Shown here in pieces: positions 23,842-34,400 of a stretch of DNA of 64,000 bases. Within the stretch, counting starts at the first letter, position 1. The number at the start of each line of letters is the position of its first letter. The position numbers and the translations under genes are program-made. The notes beneath the pieces were generated by a model. It saw only the letters and a program-made list of their open reading frames with translations. It made no database searches and was not told the origin of the DNA. This stretch comes from Bradyrhizobium sp. CCBAU 051011 (lineage in GTDB: Bacteria > Pseudomonadota > Alphaproteobacteria > Rhizobiales > Xanthobacteraceae): positions 6,180,501-6,244,500 of the forward strand of contig NZ_CP022222.1 of assembly GCF_009930815.1 (NCBI RefSeq), in the 5' to 3' direction.

Positions 23842-24955
23842 GATCGAACTCCGCCACATCGAGAAGAACTATGGCGAAACCGCCGTGGTGAAAGGCGTGT
23901 CGCTGAGCATTCGGGATGGGGAATTTCTCACCCTGGTGGGCCCGTCCGGATGCGGGAAATCCACCTTGCTGCGGATTATCGCCGGGCTAGAGTCGCAGGA
24001 TAGCGGTGAGGTCGTGGTCGGCGGCCGCTGTGTGGACGACAAGCGCCCCAAGGAGCGCGACGTCGCCATGGTATTTCAGTCTTACGCGCTCTATCCCCAT
24101 CTTAGCGTTTTCGACAACCTCGCCATGCCGCTGCGAACGCGGCGCTTGAGCTTCGGCCAGCGGCTGCCATTGGTGGGCCGTGCGTTGCCGGGACGAGGCG
24201 ATGTTGAAAGAGCCATCCGGGTCGAGATCGAGCAAACAGCTTCCATGCTCGACATCGCCCATCTGTTGAACCGCAAGCCGGGCCAGCTCTCCGGTGGTCA
24301 GCGCCAGCGTGTCGCGCTGGGCCGCGCGATGGTGCGGGATCCCGCCGTGTTCCTGATGGACGAGCCGCTGTCCAATCTCGACGCCAAATTGCGGGTGCAA
24401 ATGCGTGCGGAAATCATCGCGCTACATCGCCGTCTCGGCGTCACCTTCGTGTACGTCACCCACGATCAGGCAGAAGCGATGACGATGTCCGACCGCGTCG
24501 CCGTGATGATGGACGGCGAACTGCTTCAGGTCGATCGACCGGAGCGGCTCTATCGCGACCCAGAGGACCTGCGGGTTGCCGAGATGATCGGCAGCCCGAA
24601 GATCAACGTGGTTTCTCGCGCCCATTGGACATCTTTGGGTGCGTCGCTTCCTGCAGGCGTTCATCGCAACACGGCGTACCTCGCGTTTCGTCCAGAGGCC
24701 GTCGGAATAGTCGCGTCCGGAGATGGAAGACTCAATGGCGTCGTCGCCAGCGTCGAGAATCTCGGTTCCGATATCTTCCTGAACGTGACGCTGGCAGACG
24801 GGCAGGGCACCGTCGTCGTGCGTACGCATCCCGACGCATCGCGTTGCGAAGCGGGCCGTTCGATCGGTCTACAGATCGACCCGGCCTGCTTGCTGCAGTT
24901 TGATAATGCGGGCAGGCGCCAGCGCCAGGCCGAGCAGGTGGAGGCTGCGGCTTGA
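23834..24955 (+). CDS. Ugp-type ABC transporter ATPase (second system)
   Basis: 373 residues from ATG 23834, inside the end of the preceding gene (8-bp overlap). Walker A GPSGCGKST, FQSYALYPH, signature LSGGQRQRVALGRAM, Walker B FLMDEPLSNLDAKLR and HDQAEAMT are present, followed by a TOBE-type regulatory domain. It shares the rare insertion after the Q-loop (LPGRGDVERA region) with the ATPase at 8510-9661, which supports duplication of a whole operon. It powers uptake by the permeases encoded next. Confidence 0.93.
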   Translation: MAEIELRHIEKNYGETAVVKGVSLSIRDGEFLTLVGPSGCGKSTLLRIIAGLESQDSGEVVVGGRCVDDKRPKERDVAMVFQSYALYPHLSVFDNLAMPLRTRRLSFGQRLPLVGRALPGRGDVERAIRVEIEQTASMLDIAHLLNRKPGQLSGGQRQRVALGRAMVRDPAVFLMDEPLSNLDAKLRVQMRAEIIALHRRLGVTFVYVTHDQAEAMTMSDRVAVMMDGELLQVDRPERLYRDPEDLRVAEMIGSPKINVVSRAHWTSLGASLPAGVHRNTAYLAFRPEAVGIVASGDGRLNGVVASVENLGSDIFLNVTLADGQGTVVVRTHPDASRCEAGRSIGLQIDPACLLQFDNAGRRQRQAEQVEAAA

Positions 24956-25884
24956 CAGCGCTTGACCACGATCGCCAACGCAGGGCCGATGCCAAAGCAA
25001 GCGTCGCGAAGAGATCGGGGGAGCACGGGCTTGCCTGGCTCGCCGTAACGCCGGCATTGCTGCTGTTGATCGGACTTCTGTTCGGCCCGGTCGCGGCGGT
25101 CGTGCTTTTCTCGCTGACGGACTGGCAGCTGGGATCATTCACTTTTAACTTCATCGGTATCGCGAACTTCAGGGCGCTGTTCGCGGACCCGACCTTCTGG
25201 AAGGCATTGACCAATTCGCTGGTGTATGTGGCCATCGTCGTGCCGGGCACGGTGCTGCTCGGTCTCGTCGTGGCTCTGCTCATCGAGGCCAGTCCCGGCC
25301 TGCGTGGTTTCTACAGGGCAGCGCACTTTCTTCCTGTGATGTCCACGATGTCGGCCATGGCGATCGTTTGGGGCACCATGCTGCATCCGACGATCGGGCT
25401 GGTGAATCGCGCCCTGGGCGTGATGGGTATTTCCGGAGTTAACTGGCTTCGCGATGAGCGCACGGCGCTGCTCGCTCTCGCCTTGATCGGCATATGGCAA
25501 GGCTTCGGTTTCGCCATGGTGCTGTTCGTATCCGGCCTGAAGGCTGTCCCGCAGCAGCTCTACGACGCGGCCGCCATTGACGGCGCCGACGGCATTCTGG
25601 ACCGGCTGCGTTTCGTGACGTTGCCCATGCTGGGACCGGTCACCATGTTCGTCGTCATCTTGACGGCGACGCGGTCCTTCGAGGTCTTCGACAGTGTTCG
25701 CGTTCTGACCCAGGGTGGGCCGAACTATGCATCCGAAGTGCTGTTGCATCGATTCTACACCGAGAGCTTCGATTTCCTCCGCATGGGATATGGCGCAGCG
25801 CTCACCGTGGTCTATCTCGCAATCATCGTGCTGCTTACGCTGACGCAGGCGCGGCTTCTCGAACGGCGGGTCCATTATTCATGA
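24952..25884 (+). CDS. Ugp-type ABC transporter permease, UgpA-like (second system)
   Basis: 310 residues; the start is TTG 24952 overlapping the ATPase stop (TTGA), a weak start that probably relies on coupled translation. MalF/UgpA-type membrane protein with about six helices, LTDWQLGSF in the first periplasmic loop and the EAA loop YDAAAIDGADGILDRLRFV. The closest relative in the window is the gene at 7576-8517. It overlaps the next permease gene by 4 bp. Confidence 0.92.
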   Translation: MTALDHDRQRRADAKASVAKRSGEHGLAWLAVTPALLLLIGLLFGPVAAVVLFSLTDWQLGSFTFNFIGIANFRALFADPTFWKALTNSLVYVAIVVPGTVLLGLVVALLIEASPGLRGFYRAAHFLPVMSTMSAMAIVWGTMLHPTIGLVNRALGVMGISGVNWLRDERTALLALALIGIWQGFGFAMVLFVSGLKAVPQQLYDAAAIDGADGILDRLRFVTLPMLGPVTMFVVILTATRSFEVFDSVRVLTQGGPNYASEVLLHRFYTESFDFLRMGYGAALTVVYLAIIVLLTLTQARLLERRVHYS

Positions 25885-26723
25885 TCGCCCGCTTTCCAGA
25901 CCGGCGGTTCGCTGGCCGGGTTGCCCGGCATTCGATTCTGATTCTCACCGCGGCTTTCGCGCTGCTGCCGTTCGTCTGGATGGTGAGCCTGTCGCTCAAA
26001 CCGCCGGAAGAGATTTTTCAGTCCGACTTCCGCCTTTGGCCGACGGCCTTTCATGGGGTCGAGAACTACCGCGTCGCGCTAACCGCGGCGCCGATGTTCC
26101 GCTTCCTGTTAAACGGATTGCTGGTGTGCACGGCGATCTTCGCGCTGCAACTCCTTGCCTCCATTCCCTGCGCCTATGCACTTGCGAAGCTGCGTTTTCG
26201 CGGCAGGAACACCTTGTTCTCCGCAGTGCTGGTCGGCCTGCTGCTGCCGCCTCAAGCTCTCGCCATTCCACATTTCGTCCTGTTGAACGTGTTTGGGTTG
26301 CTGGACACTTATGCCGCGCTGATCCTGCCGTGGGCGATCTCTACTTTCGGCATTTTCCTGCTGCGGCAGTTCTTTCGGTCCATACCCGACGAGATCATTC
26401 ACGCCGCCCGCCTCGATGGACTCGGCGAGTTCGAGATCATCTGGCGCATCATGATCCCCATGACAGCGCCGGCGTTGGCCGCCTTTGGCATCTTCTCGGT
26501 CGTGGCCCATTGGAACGACTTGTTCTGGCCGCTCATCGCGGTGCGCCGCGAGGAAATTTCCACGCCTGCGCTCGGCATCCTGCTCTTCCGTGACGATGAA
26601 GCCGGGCAATTCCTGGGTCCGCTGATGGCGGGCGCCGTGATTATCGTAGCCCCACTTCTCATTGCATTCCTGATCGCGCAGCGCCGCTTCATCGACGGCC
26701 TCGCTGTAACAACCATGAAGTAA
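25881..26723 (+). CDS. Ugp-type ABC transporter permease, UgpE-like (second system)
   Basis: 280 residues, ATGA overlap with the UgpA-like gene. MalG/UgpE family with about six membrane segments; EAA loop IIHAARLDGLGEFEIIWRI and C-terminus FLIAQRRFIDGLAVTTMK. These stretches are near-copies of those in the permease at 6743-7579. It completes the membrane part of the second importer. It ends 18 bp before the substrate-binding gene. Confidence 0.92.
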   Translation: MIARFPDRRFAGRVARHSILILTAAFALLPFVWMVSLSLKPPEEIFQSDFRLWPTAFHGVENYRVALTAAPMFRFLLNGLLVCTAIFALQLLASIPCAYALAKLRFRGRNTLFSAVLVGLLLPPQALAIPHFVLLNVFGLLDTYAALILPWAISTFGIFLLRQFFRSIPDEIIHAARLDGLGEFEIIWRIMIPMTAPALAAFGIFSVVAHWNDLFWPLIAVRREEISTPALGILLFRDDEAGQFLGPLMAGAVIIVAPLLIAFLIAQRRFIDGLAVTTMK

Positions 26724-26741
26724 TCCAAATGGAGACCGCCC

Positions 26742-28031
26742 ATGCTTGATCAAATCGTAACCCGGCTAAGTTCCGTGCTGGCCGGGGCCGCTGCCCTCAC
26801 GGCAATTGGCGCCACCTCCACGCGGGCGGAGGTCACGCTCGATGTGCTCTACACCACACCCGGTACCTTCAATGCGCTGCATCAGGACTTGGCCAAGCGT
26901 TTCACCGAGGCGCACTCCGACATCAAGGTGAAGTTCCGCAATCCCGCAGCGAGCTACGAGGAGGCCGCGCAGCAGATCCTGCGCGACCAGATCACTGGTC
27001 GACTGCCCGATGTGGCTTTCAACGGGATCAACCAGATCGGCCTGTTCGTGGATCGGGGACTGGGCGCGCCGCTTGATGGCTTCGCCGCGGCAGATGGAGG
27101 GCTTGCAGAGCTTGGCTATTACCCGACGCTCGCGGAGCTCGGAAAATACAAGGGCAAGCTCTACGGCCTGCCGTTCGCCGTCTCGACGCCGGTGCTCTAC
27201 GTCAATGCTGATCTGCTCGCAAAGGCCGGCACCGATGCGTCGGCGCTTCCAAGGACCTGGCCAGAGCTTACGGCTCTGGGCAAGACCATCGAGGCGAAAG
27301 CGGGCACTGCGGCTACCGGTTTCTATTATCAGTGGGAGCAAACCGGAAACTGGCTGTTCCAGTCGCTGGTGACGAGCAAAGGCGGCCGCATTCTCAAAGC
27401 TGACGGGTGCAGCATCGCCTTCGATGACGCACACGGCATGTGGGCGCTGAAGACGCTCGAAGATTTCGGTAAGTCGGGCATGCCGAATCTCGGGCTCGGT
27501 CAGGCCCGGCAATCATTCGTCGCCGGCAACATCGCGATGCTCGCTGATTCCACATCCTATGTGGCCGCGGCCGAGCGGCAGATCGGTGGTCGATTCCAGT
27601 TCAAGACCGTCGCGTTCCCGCTCGCTGTCGCCGACGGACGCCTTCCCGCAGGCGGAAACGTCGCCATGGTTTTCGCAAAGGACGCCGAACGCCAGAAGGC
27701 CGCCTGGAAATATGTAAAGTTCGCCACCGGTCCGGTCGGCCAGACCGCGATGGTCAATTCCACCGGCTATATGCCCGGCAACGAGATCGCCGTGAAGACG
27801 CCGGACCTGCTCGGCGCTTTCTACGCGAGGAGCCCCAACCACCTCACCAGTATCCAGCAGTTGCCGTTGCTGACGGAATGGGCGTCCTTTCCAGGCGATA
27901 ATTCGCTGAAAATTATTGAGGTGATCAAGCACCATATGGAGAGCCTGGTCACAGGCAAACGTACGGCGGTGCAGGTCATGCCTGAGCTGGTTAAAACCGT
28001 GTCCGACCTTCTGCCGAAGTGCGGCGGCTAG
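26742..28031 (+). CDS. Ugp-type ABC transporter substrate-binding protein (second system)
   Basis: 429 residues with a Sec signal peptide (about residues 1-29, ending TSTRA before EVTLDVLY). UgpB-type features are seen: PFAVSTPVLYVN, AGGNVAMVFAKD, NSTGYMPGN and EWASFPGDNSLKI. It is clearly paralogous to the protein at 5431-6711 but the ligand-pocket regions differ. UgpB homologues bind glycerol 3-phosphate or its diesters; in this operon, with PhnA and a phosphodiesterase, a phosphonate ester is a possible ligand. A strong hairpin terminator follows the stop codon. Confidence 0.88.
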   Translation: MLDQIVTRLSSVLAGAAALTAIGATSTRAEVTLDVLYTTPGTFNALHQDLAKRFTEAHSDIKVKFRNPAASYEEAAQQILRDQITGRLPDVAFNGINQIGLFVDRGLGAPLDGFAAADGGLAELGYYPTLAELGKYKGKLYGLPFAVSTPVLYVNADLLAKAGTDASALPRTWPELTALGKTIEAKAGTAATGFYYQWEQTGNWLFQSLVTSKGGRILKADGCSIAFDDAHGMWALKTLEDFGKSGMPNLGLGQARQSFVAGNIAMLADSTSYVAAAERQIGGRFQFKTVAFPLAVADGRLPAGGNVAMVFAKDAERQKAAWKYVKFATGPVGQTAMVNSTGYMPGNEIAVKTPDLLGAFYARSPNHLTSIQQLPLLTEWASFPGDNSLKIIEVIKHHMESLVTGKRTAVQVMPELVKTVSDLLPKCGG

Positions 28032-28068
28032 TCTTGAACGAACTGACATCGGTGAGAGGGAGCAAATT

Positions 28069-28098
28069 GTCGCAGCAGTGATGCTGCGACTTCCTTTG
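28069..28098 (+). terminator. Rho-independent-type terminator after the phnA-ugp operon
   Basis: A perfect 9-bp stem GTCGCAGCA (28069-28077) and TGCTGCGAC (28082-28090) closes a GTGA tetraloop and is followed by a T-rich TTCCTTTG. It lies 38 bp after the substrate-binding gene stop, so it should end the operon transcript. The rest of the gap to 28305 shows no gene. Confidence 0.75.
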
Positions 28099-28305
28099 CG
28101 GATGTCGGCATGAGGCGCCCTGGCCGATTCGCCGCCGCCGCCGTCGCTGCAACTGAGCGGAAATTCGCCGGATCGCACGGTCGTGTGCGTGCAAGCCGTA
28201 GGTTGAACGCGGAAAACCCAACCGCTGGTTCGCCCAAAGTTCTGCGCCGAGATAGCCAGCGGAGGCGCTCGCCATCTCGGTGGAAGACTTGCAATGGTTA
28301 AGAAA

Positions 28306-28323
28306 CCGTCACCGCGCTGTAAT
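28306..28323 (+). promoter_or_regulatory. Candidate Pho box upstream of the giant secreted phosphatase gene
   Basis: CCGTCAC-CGCG-CTGTAAT matches the Pho box layout CTGTCAY-N4-CTGTCAY at 12 of 14 specified bases with the exact 4-bp spacer. It begins 142 bp before the start codon at 28448, within a 416-bp intergenic region that otherwise holds only the terminator. It suggests activation by PhoB under phosphate starvation, which would suit a nuclease/5'-nucleotidase. Confidence 0.5.
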
Positions 28324-28447
28324 TAACGCCATCCTACATTCCGCGCGCTGACGCTCCCTGTCGTCGCCAATAACAATTCTTCAATGCTGCGCGCGGTCCC
28401 CCTGCGCGCGCGACGGTTTCCTTTTGTCATTTCGCATGGAGATATCA

Positions 28448-31400
28448 ATGGCTCTGGTTCCCGGTTCGATCGCCTTCATCGGTTACAACGCTGATGGCAG
28501 CGATGGTTTCGCGTTCATCGTTATCGATACGATCGATCCGGGTCAGGTCATTTACTTCAGCGACAATGAGTGGAACGGCAGCGCGTTCAATACGGGTGAG
28601 GGTGGTTTCTCCTGGACCAATGGCGCCTCCGCGCTTACGGCCGGAACGGTCGTCGAATTCCTGAGCACGTCGGCGACAAAATCCGTCAATATTGGCACGG
28701 TTTCCGCGGGATCGATTGCACTCGGCAATTCGGGCGAGTCGATCTATGCCTTCACCGGCTCCTCGCTGACCGCGCCGACCACGTTCCTCGCCGCTGTCAC
28801 CAACAACAACGGCGGCTTCAACGGTGCGACCACCAGCGGGATGCTGACCAACACCGGCCTGACCGCGGGCTCCACGGCCTTGGTGCTGCCCGGCACCAGC
28901 GGGGCCGACGTGGCCGTCTACAATCCGGAGACGGCAGGAACCACGTTCGCCTCGCGCGCAGATGCTCTGGCGGCATTCAATGCCGGCTCCAATTTCGTGA
29001 CGCAGGACGCCAGCGGCGACCAGGACGCCGACAATGTGACGCCGGACGGGCCGTTCCGGACCGATCCGCAATCGCCGATCGCCGGTATGATGTTCACTAT
29101 CGGCGCGTCGCAGCAACCCCAGGCGGTCGCGTTCGCGGCCGGCTCGGTGTCGGTCTCACAGGCCGAGGGCAACACCGGCACGACGGCTTTCACCTTCACG
29201 GTGGAGCGGACGGGAGGTACGGTTGGCGATATCAGCTTCAGCGGCCAGGTTTCCTCGGCCGCGGCGGACGCTGCCGATTTCAGCGGCCAGGTTTCGGTGC
29301 CTTTCGCCTTCAGCGGCACGATCCCGGCAGGCCAGACTTCGGCGGTCGTGACCATCCAGGTCGCCGGCGATGCCGTCGTCGAAACCAGCGAGGCGTTCAC
29401 CCTGACGCTGCAGACGGTCGCCAACAACAATGCCGCCATCACCGTAGCTCTCGGTGCGCAGGCCACCGCGACCGGCACGATCCAGAATGACGATGCGGTC
29501 GCGCCGGGCAACGTGATCAACGGCATCACCATCCTCGACGAAGCGCCATCGCTTGCTGGTGCTACGCCGGCGCCGGTCGCAAGCAATGCGATTCAACTCG
29601 TTCGTCTCGACAATTTCACCCCGGCGGCCGGCACCAATGCCGAGGTCGTGACCTTCGACGCCACCACCGATCGCGCGTTCGTGCTCAATACTATCGGCAA
29701 CAAGATCGACATCGTCGGCATCAGCGCCAGCGGCGCTACCAGTTCCGTCGGGTCGATCGACCTCACCGCACTTGACGGTTTCGGCGGCGCCAACTCGGTC
29801 GCCGTCAAGAACGGCGTGCTCGCGGTCGCCATCACCAGCGATCAGCCCGGCGGCAATGGTTTCGTCGCGCTGTTCGATACCAATGGTGTTCTGATCAAGA
29901 CGGTCGAAGTCGGCGCTGGTCCGGACCAGATCGTCTTCACTGCGGACGGATCGAAGCTTCTGGTCGCGAACGAGGGCGAGCCGTTCACGGTCGGACCGAA
30001 CGTGGTCAATCCGGAAGGCAGCGTGTCGGTCATCAGTCTCGCCGGGGGCGCGGCCAATGCAGCCGTTGCGACCACGATCGAATTCGACGGGCTCAATGGT
30101 TTTGAGAACGTTCTCAAGCAGGCCGGCGTGAGCGTGCTCACCGGTCAGGCCGCCGCCGCCGACATCGAGCCGGAGTACATCACCGTCTCTCCGGATGGGT
30201 CGCGCGCCTATGTCACGCTTCAGGAAGTCAATGCCGTCGCGGTGATCGATCTCACCAACCCGGCCGCAACAAAACCGATCGCCATTCTGCCGCTCGGTGG
30301 CGTCGATCACAATCTCGCCGGCAACGCGTTCGACGGCAGCGACCGCGATGGTACTGCGAACCTGCGTACGGCTGATGTGATCGGCCTGCTGCAGCCGGAT
30401 GCGATCGCAAGCTATTCGGTCGGCGGCTCCACCTATTTCATTACCGCCAACGAAGGCGATGCGCGCGTCAATCTCGACGATGAAGCCAATCTTGCCGATC
30501 TGACGCTCGACCCGACAGCCTATGCAAATGCGGCTGCGCTTCAGAACAACACCACAGGCCTCGGCCGGCTTCGTGTCCGCCAGGATCTCGGCGATACCGA
30601 TGGCGACGGCGATATCGATCAGATCTACGCCTATGGCGGCCGCGGCATCTCGATCTTCAAGCAGAATGCCGACGGCACCATCACCAAGGTACGCGAGAGC
30701 GGCGGCGAGTTTGAGGCAATCATTGCCCGTGACTTCGCGGCCCGCTTCAACATCGACACCGCCGAGGGCGGCGGAGGCGGCGCCACAGACAACCGTTCCG
30801 ACAACAAGGGGCCGGAGCCGGAAGGCATCGATATCGGCGTTATCAACGGCCGAACCTATGCCTTTGTCGGCCTGGAGCGCGTCGGGGGCGTCATGATCTA
30901 TGACGTCACCGATCCGGCAAATGCCAGCTATGTCGGTTACCGTCCGCCGCTTACGGGCGAGGGCAACGCCCCGGAAGTCACCAAGTTCATCAGCGCCGAG
31001 GATTCGCCGACCGGCACAGCGCTCGTGCTGACGGCGAACGAGGGTAATTCGACCGCGGGCTTTGCCGGCTCCGGTCTCACAGTCTACGCGGCGCTGCCAC
31101 AGGGTTACGCCCAGGAAGTGCGCGTGGCCTCGTCCTCGCTCACCGTCTCGCACAATGAGGGTAACAGCGGCGCGACCGCCTATTCGTTCGTCATCGAGCG
31201 CACCAACGGCACCATCGGCTCCGTCGATGTGTCGCTCCAGCTCGCCTCGAATGCCGCGAATGCGACGGATTTCGCCGGCGGTGCCGCCCTGCCGCAGATC
31301 ATCAACGCGACGATCCCCGCCGGTCAGTCGTCGGTAACGGTTACCGTAAATGTTGCGGGCGACGCGGTATTCGAAGCCAACGAAACCTTCACATTGACCG

Positions 31401-34400
31401 TGACCGGCGCGTCGACGACGCAGGAAGGCGTCACCGCCGCGGTCAGCGCCACCCAGGCGGTCGCGACCGGCACGATCCAGAACGACGATATGATGCATAT
31501 CTACGACGTTCAGGGTGCGGGACACCGCTCGGCGTTCGTCGGCCAGCAAGTGACCGTGCGCGGCATCGTCACCGCTATTGACGCGTCCGGCACGGAGAAT
31601 GGCGGCAACAACCCTGTCGGTTATTACATTCAGGACGCGGTCGGCGATGGCGACTATCGCACCTCAGACGGCGTCTTTGTCTTCCTGGGCACCGGTGCCG
31701 GTGTCTCGATCCCGAGCGGAATCGTCGTCGGCGCGGAGGTGCAACTAACCGCAACCGTCAGCGAGTTTGCCAGCACGAACCAGTTGTCGACGACGCAGCT
31801 CAACCCGGTGGCAGGCACGACCAGCGTGCTGTCTACCGGCAACGCGCTGCCGACGGCCGTGAGGGTCGGCGATGTCGACAACCTCGCAACGGGCCTCGAG
31901 CGCAAACCAGCACTGGTGTCGCTCGGTGACGATGATGTCGATACCGCTCCTCCGGCCGGCACCTATGATCCGGTGAATCAGGGATCGGATTTTTGGGAGT
32001 CCCTGGAAGGCATGCGCGTCACGCTTGAAGACGTGCGCGTCACCAGCCCCTTCCATTCGGCGTTTGACGAGCAGTTCGTCACCCCCAACGTTGGCACCAA
32101 CGCCTCGACCAATTCGCGTGGCGGCCTTACCATCAGCGACACCACGCCCGGAACGACGCAGCCGGCCGACAAGGTGTTCGACTTCAATCCAGAGCGCATT
32201 CAGCTGGACGATGAGGCGGGTGTTGCGCTGCCCACCAGCCTCCAGACCGGCGATCGCCCGGGCGATGTGACCGGCGTCGTCAACTACGCCAACGGCCAGT
32301 ATGAGGTCAACACAACCGAGGCTTATGGTCCGGTGACGGCCGCGAACCTGCAAAAGGAAACCACGACCATCGTGGAGAATTTCGACCGGATTCGCGTTGC
32401 GACCTTCAACGTCGAGAATTTGGCGCCGGTCGGCCAACCGGTCGATGGTGCGCCGACGCCGGCGAGCAAGTTCGCCGGTCTTGCGGACGCCATCGTCAGC
32501 AACCTCAAGGCACCCGAAATCATTGCGCTCCAGGAGGTGCTGGACAATGACGGTGCCACCAGCTCGAGCACCACAAGTGCTTCGCAAACCCTGTCGCAGC
32601 TCATCGACGCCATTGTCGCCGCCGGCGGACCGCGTTATGTGGCTATCGACTCGCCGCCGATCGACAACATTGGCGGTATCCCCGGCGGCAATCAGCGCGT
32701 TGCCTATCTGTACGTTCCAGAGGCGGTTTCGCCGACCGCGCGCAATGGCCTGACCGATATCGTCACCGATGCGGATGGCGTAAAGGTGCAGCAGTTCGCG
32801 AGCGCCAACCAGATCGGGCAGGGCAATACCGACTTCACCGCCACGCGCAAGTCACTGCCGATGGAATGGTCGCCCGTGGGCTACACCGACGAGCAGGGCG
32901 GCACATTCTGGACCGTCAACAACCATCTCTCCTCGAAGGGCGGTTCGGCGCCGCTTTACACCACGTTGCTGGACCTGCCGCTTTATGCCGATCCGATCAA
33001 TGGCTCTGCGCAACAGACCGGTACGTCGAACGAGCGTGAAGGGCAGGCTGAAACGATCAACGCGTTCGTCGATGGCCTGCTGGCCAATGGATCGGCGACC
33101 GATGATCGTATCGTCGTGCTGGGTGATCTGAACGACTTCCAGTTCTTCCCGGTCGTTGATCTCATCACGGGTGAGTTGACCCGGACTACCGCCAACCCGG
33201 ACGGAACCCCCAGTATCTTCGCGCCCGGCACCGCCGTGCTTTCGGAACTGATCAGCAAGCTCCCCGTAAACGAACGCTATTCCTACAATTTCGATGGCAA
33301 CGCGCAGGCGCTGGATCACATCCTGGTGTCGAACAACATGTTTGACAGCGCTCAGTTCGATATCGTGCACATCAACTCGGAGTTCATCGACCAGCTTTCC
33401 GATCACGATCCCTCGGTGTCGTCGCTCGTAATGTCGCGTTCGGCTGCGATCGCAACCGCTGGCAATGACGTGTTCGACCAGGCTGCGTATACCGCCAAGT
33501 TTGGCGCGCGCGGCAGTCTCGCCGGCAACGACACGATCGACGGCCTTGGCGGCGACGATCGCATTGTTGCCGGTCGCGGCAATGACGTGATCGACGGCGG
33601 CACCAATGGAGCGGCCGGCGACGTGGCGATCTACTCGGGCGCGCACAGCAACTATACGGTCACGGTGCAGGGTGGCTCCTTCGTCATCACCGACAAACGC
33701 GTTGGTCCGTGGGATGGTGTTGACACCGTCACGAATGTGGAACGGTTCGAGTTTGCAGACCGCACGCTAACGGCGGCGCAATTGCTCGATGCTTCTGGGC
33801 CCGTACTCACCGCGGCGACACCCGCTGACAACGCGACCGGGGTTGCTACCGGCAGCAACATCGTTCTGACCTTCGACGAAGCCGTTGCTGCAGGTACCGG
33901 AAATATCGTCATCAGCAACGGCGCAGGAGACACACGCACGATCGCGATCAATGATGCCTCGCAGGTCACGATCTCCGGCAACACCGTCACCATCAATCCA
34001 GCGGCCGATCTGGCGGCCGGGGGCGCCTACGACGTCACGCTGGCCGCGGGCGTGATCACCGACATTGCCGGCAATGCCTTCGGCGGCATCGCGCAGAACG
34101 CTCTCGACTTCACCGTCGCGGCGCCGCAGACCTACAAACTCCAGATTTTGCATGCGTCCGACTTCGAGGCAGGTCTGAAGGCGATCGACGACGCGCCGCG
34201 CTTCGCAGCCATCGTGGATCGACTTGAGGACACGTTTACCAACTCGATCACGCTGGCGTCGGGCGACAACTACATTCCCAGCCCGTTCTTCAATGCGGCC
34301 AGCGATCCGGCCTTGGCCTCGTTCTTCCCGCCGAGCATCGGCCGCGCCGACATCCGCATCCTGAACTCGATCGGGATCGAGGCGTCCGTGATAGGCAACC

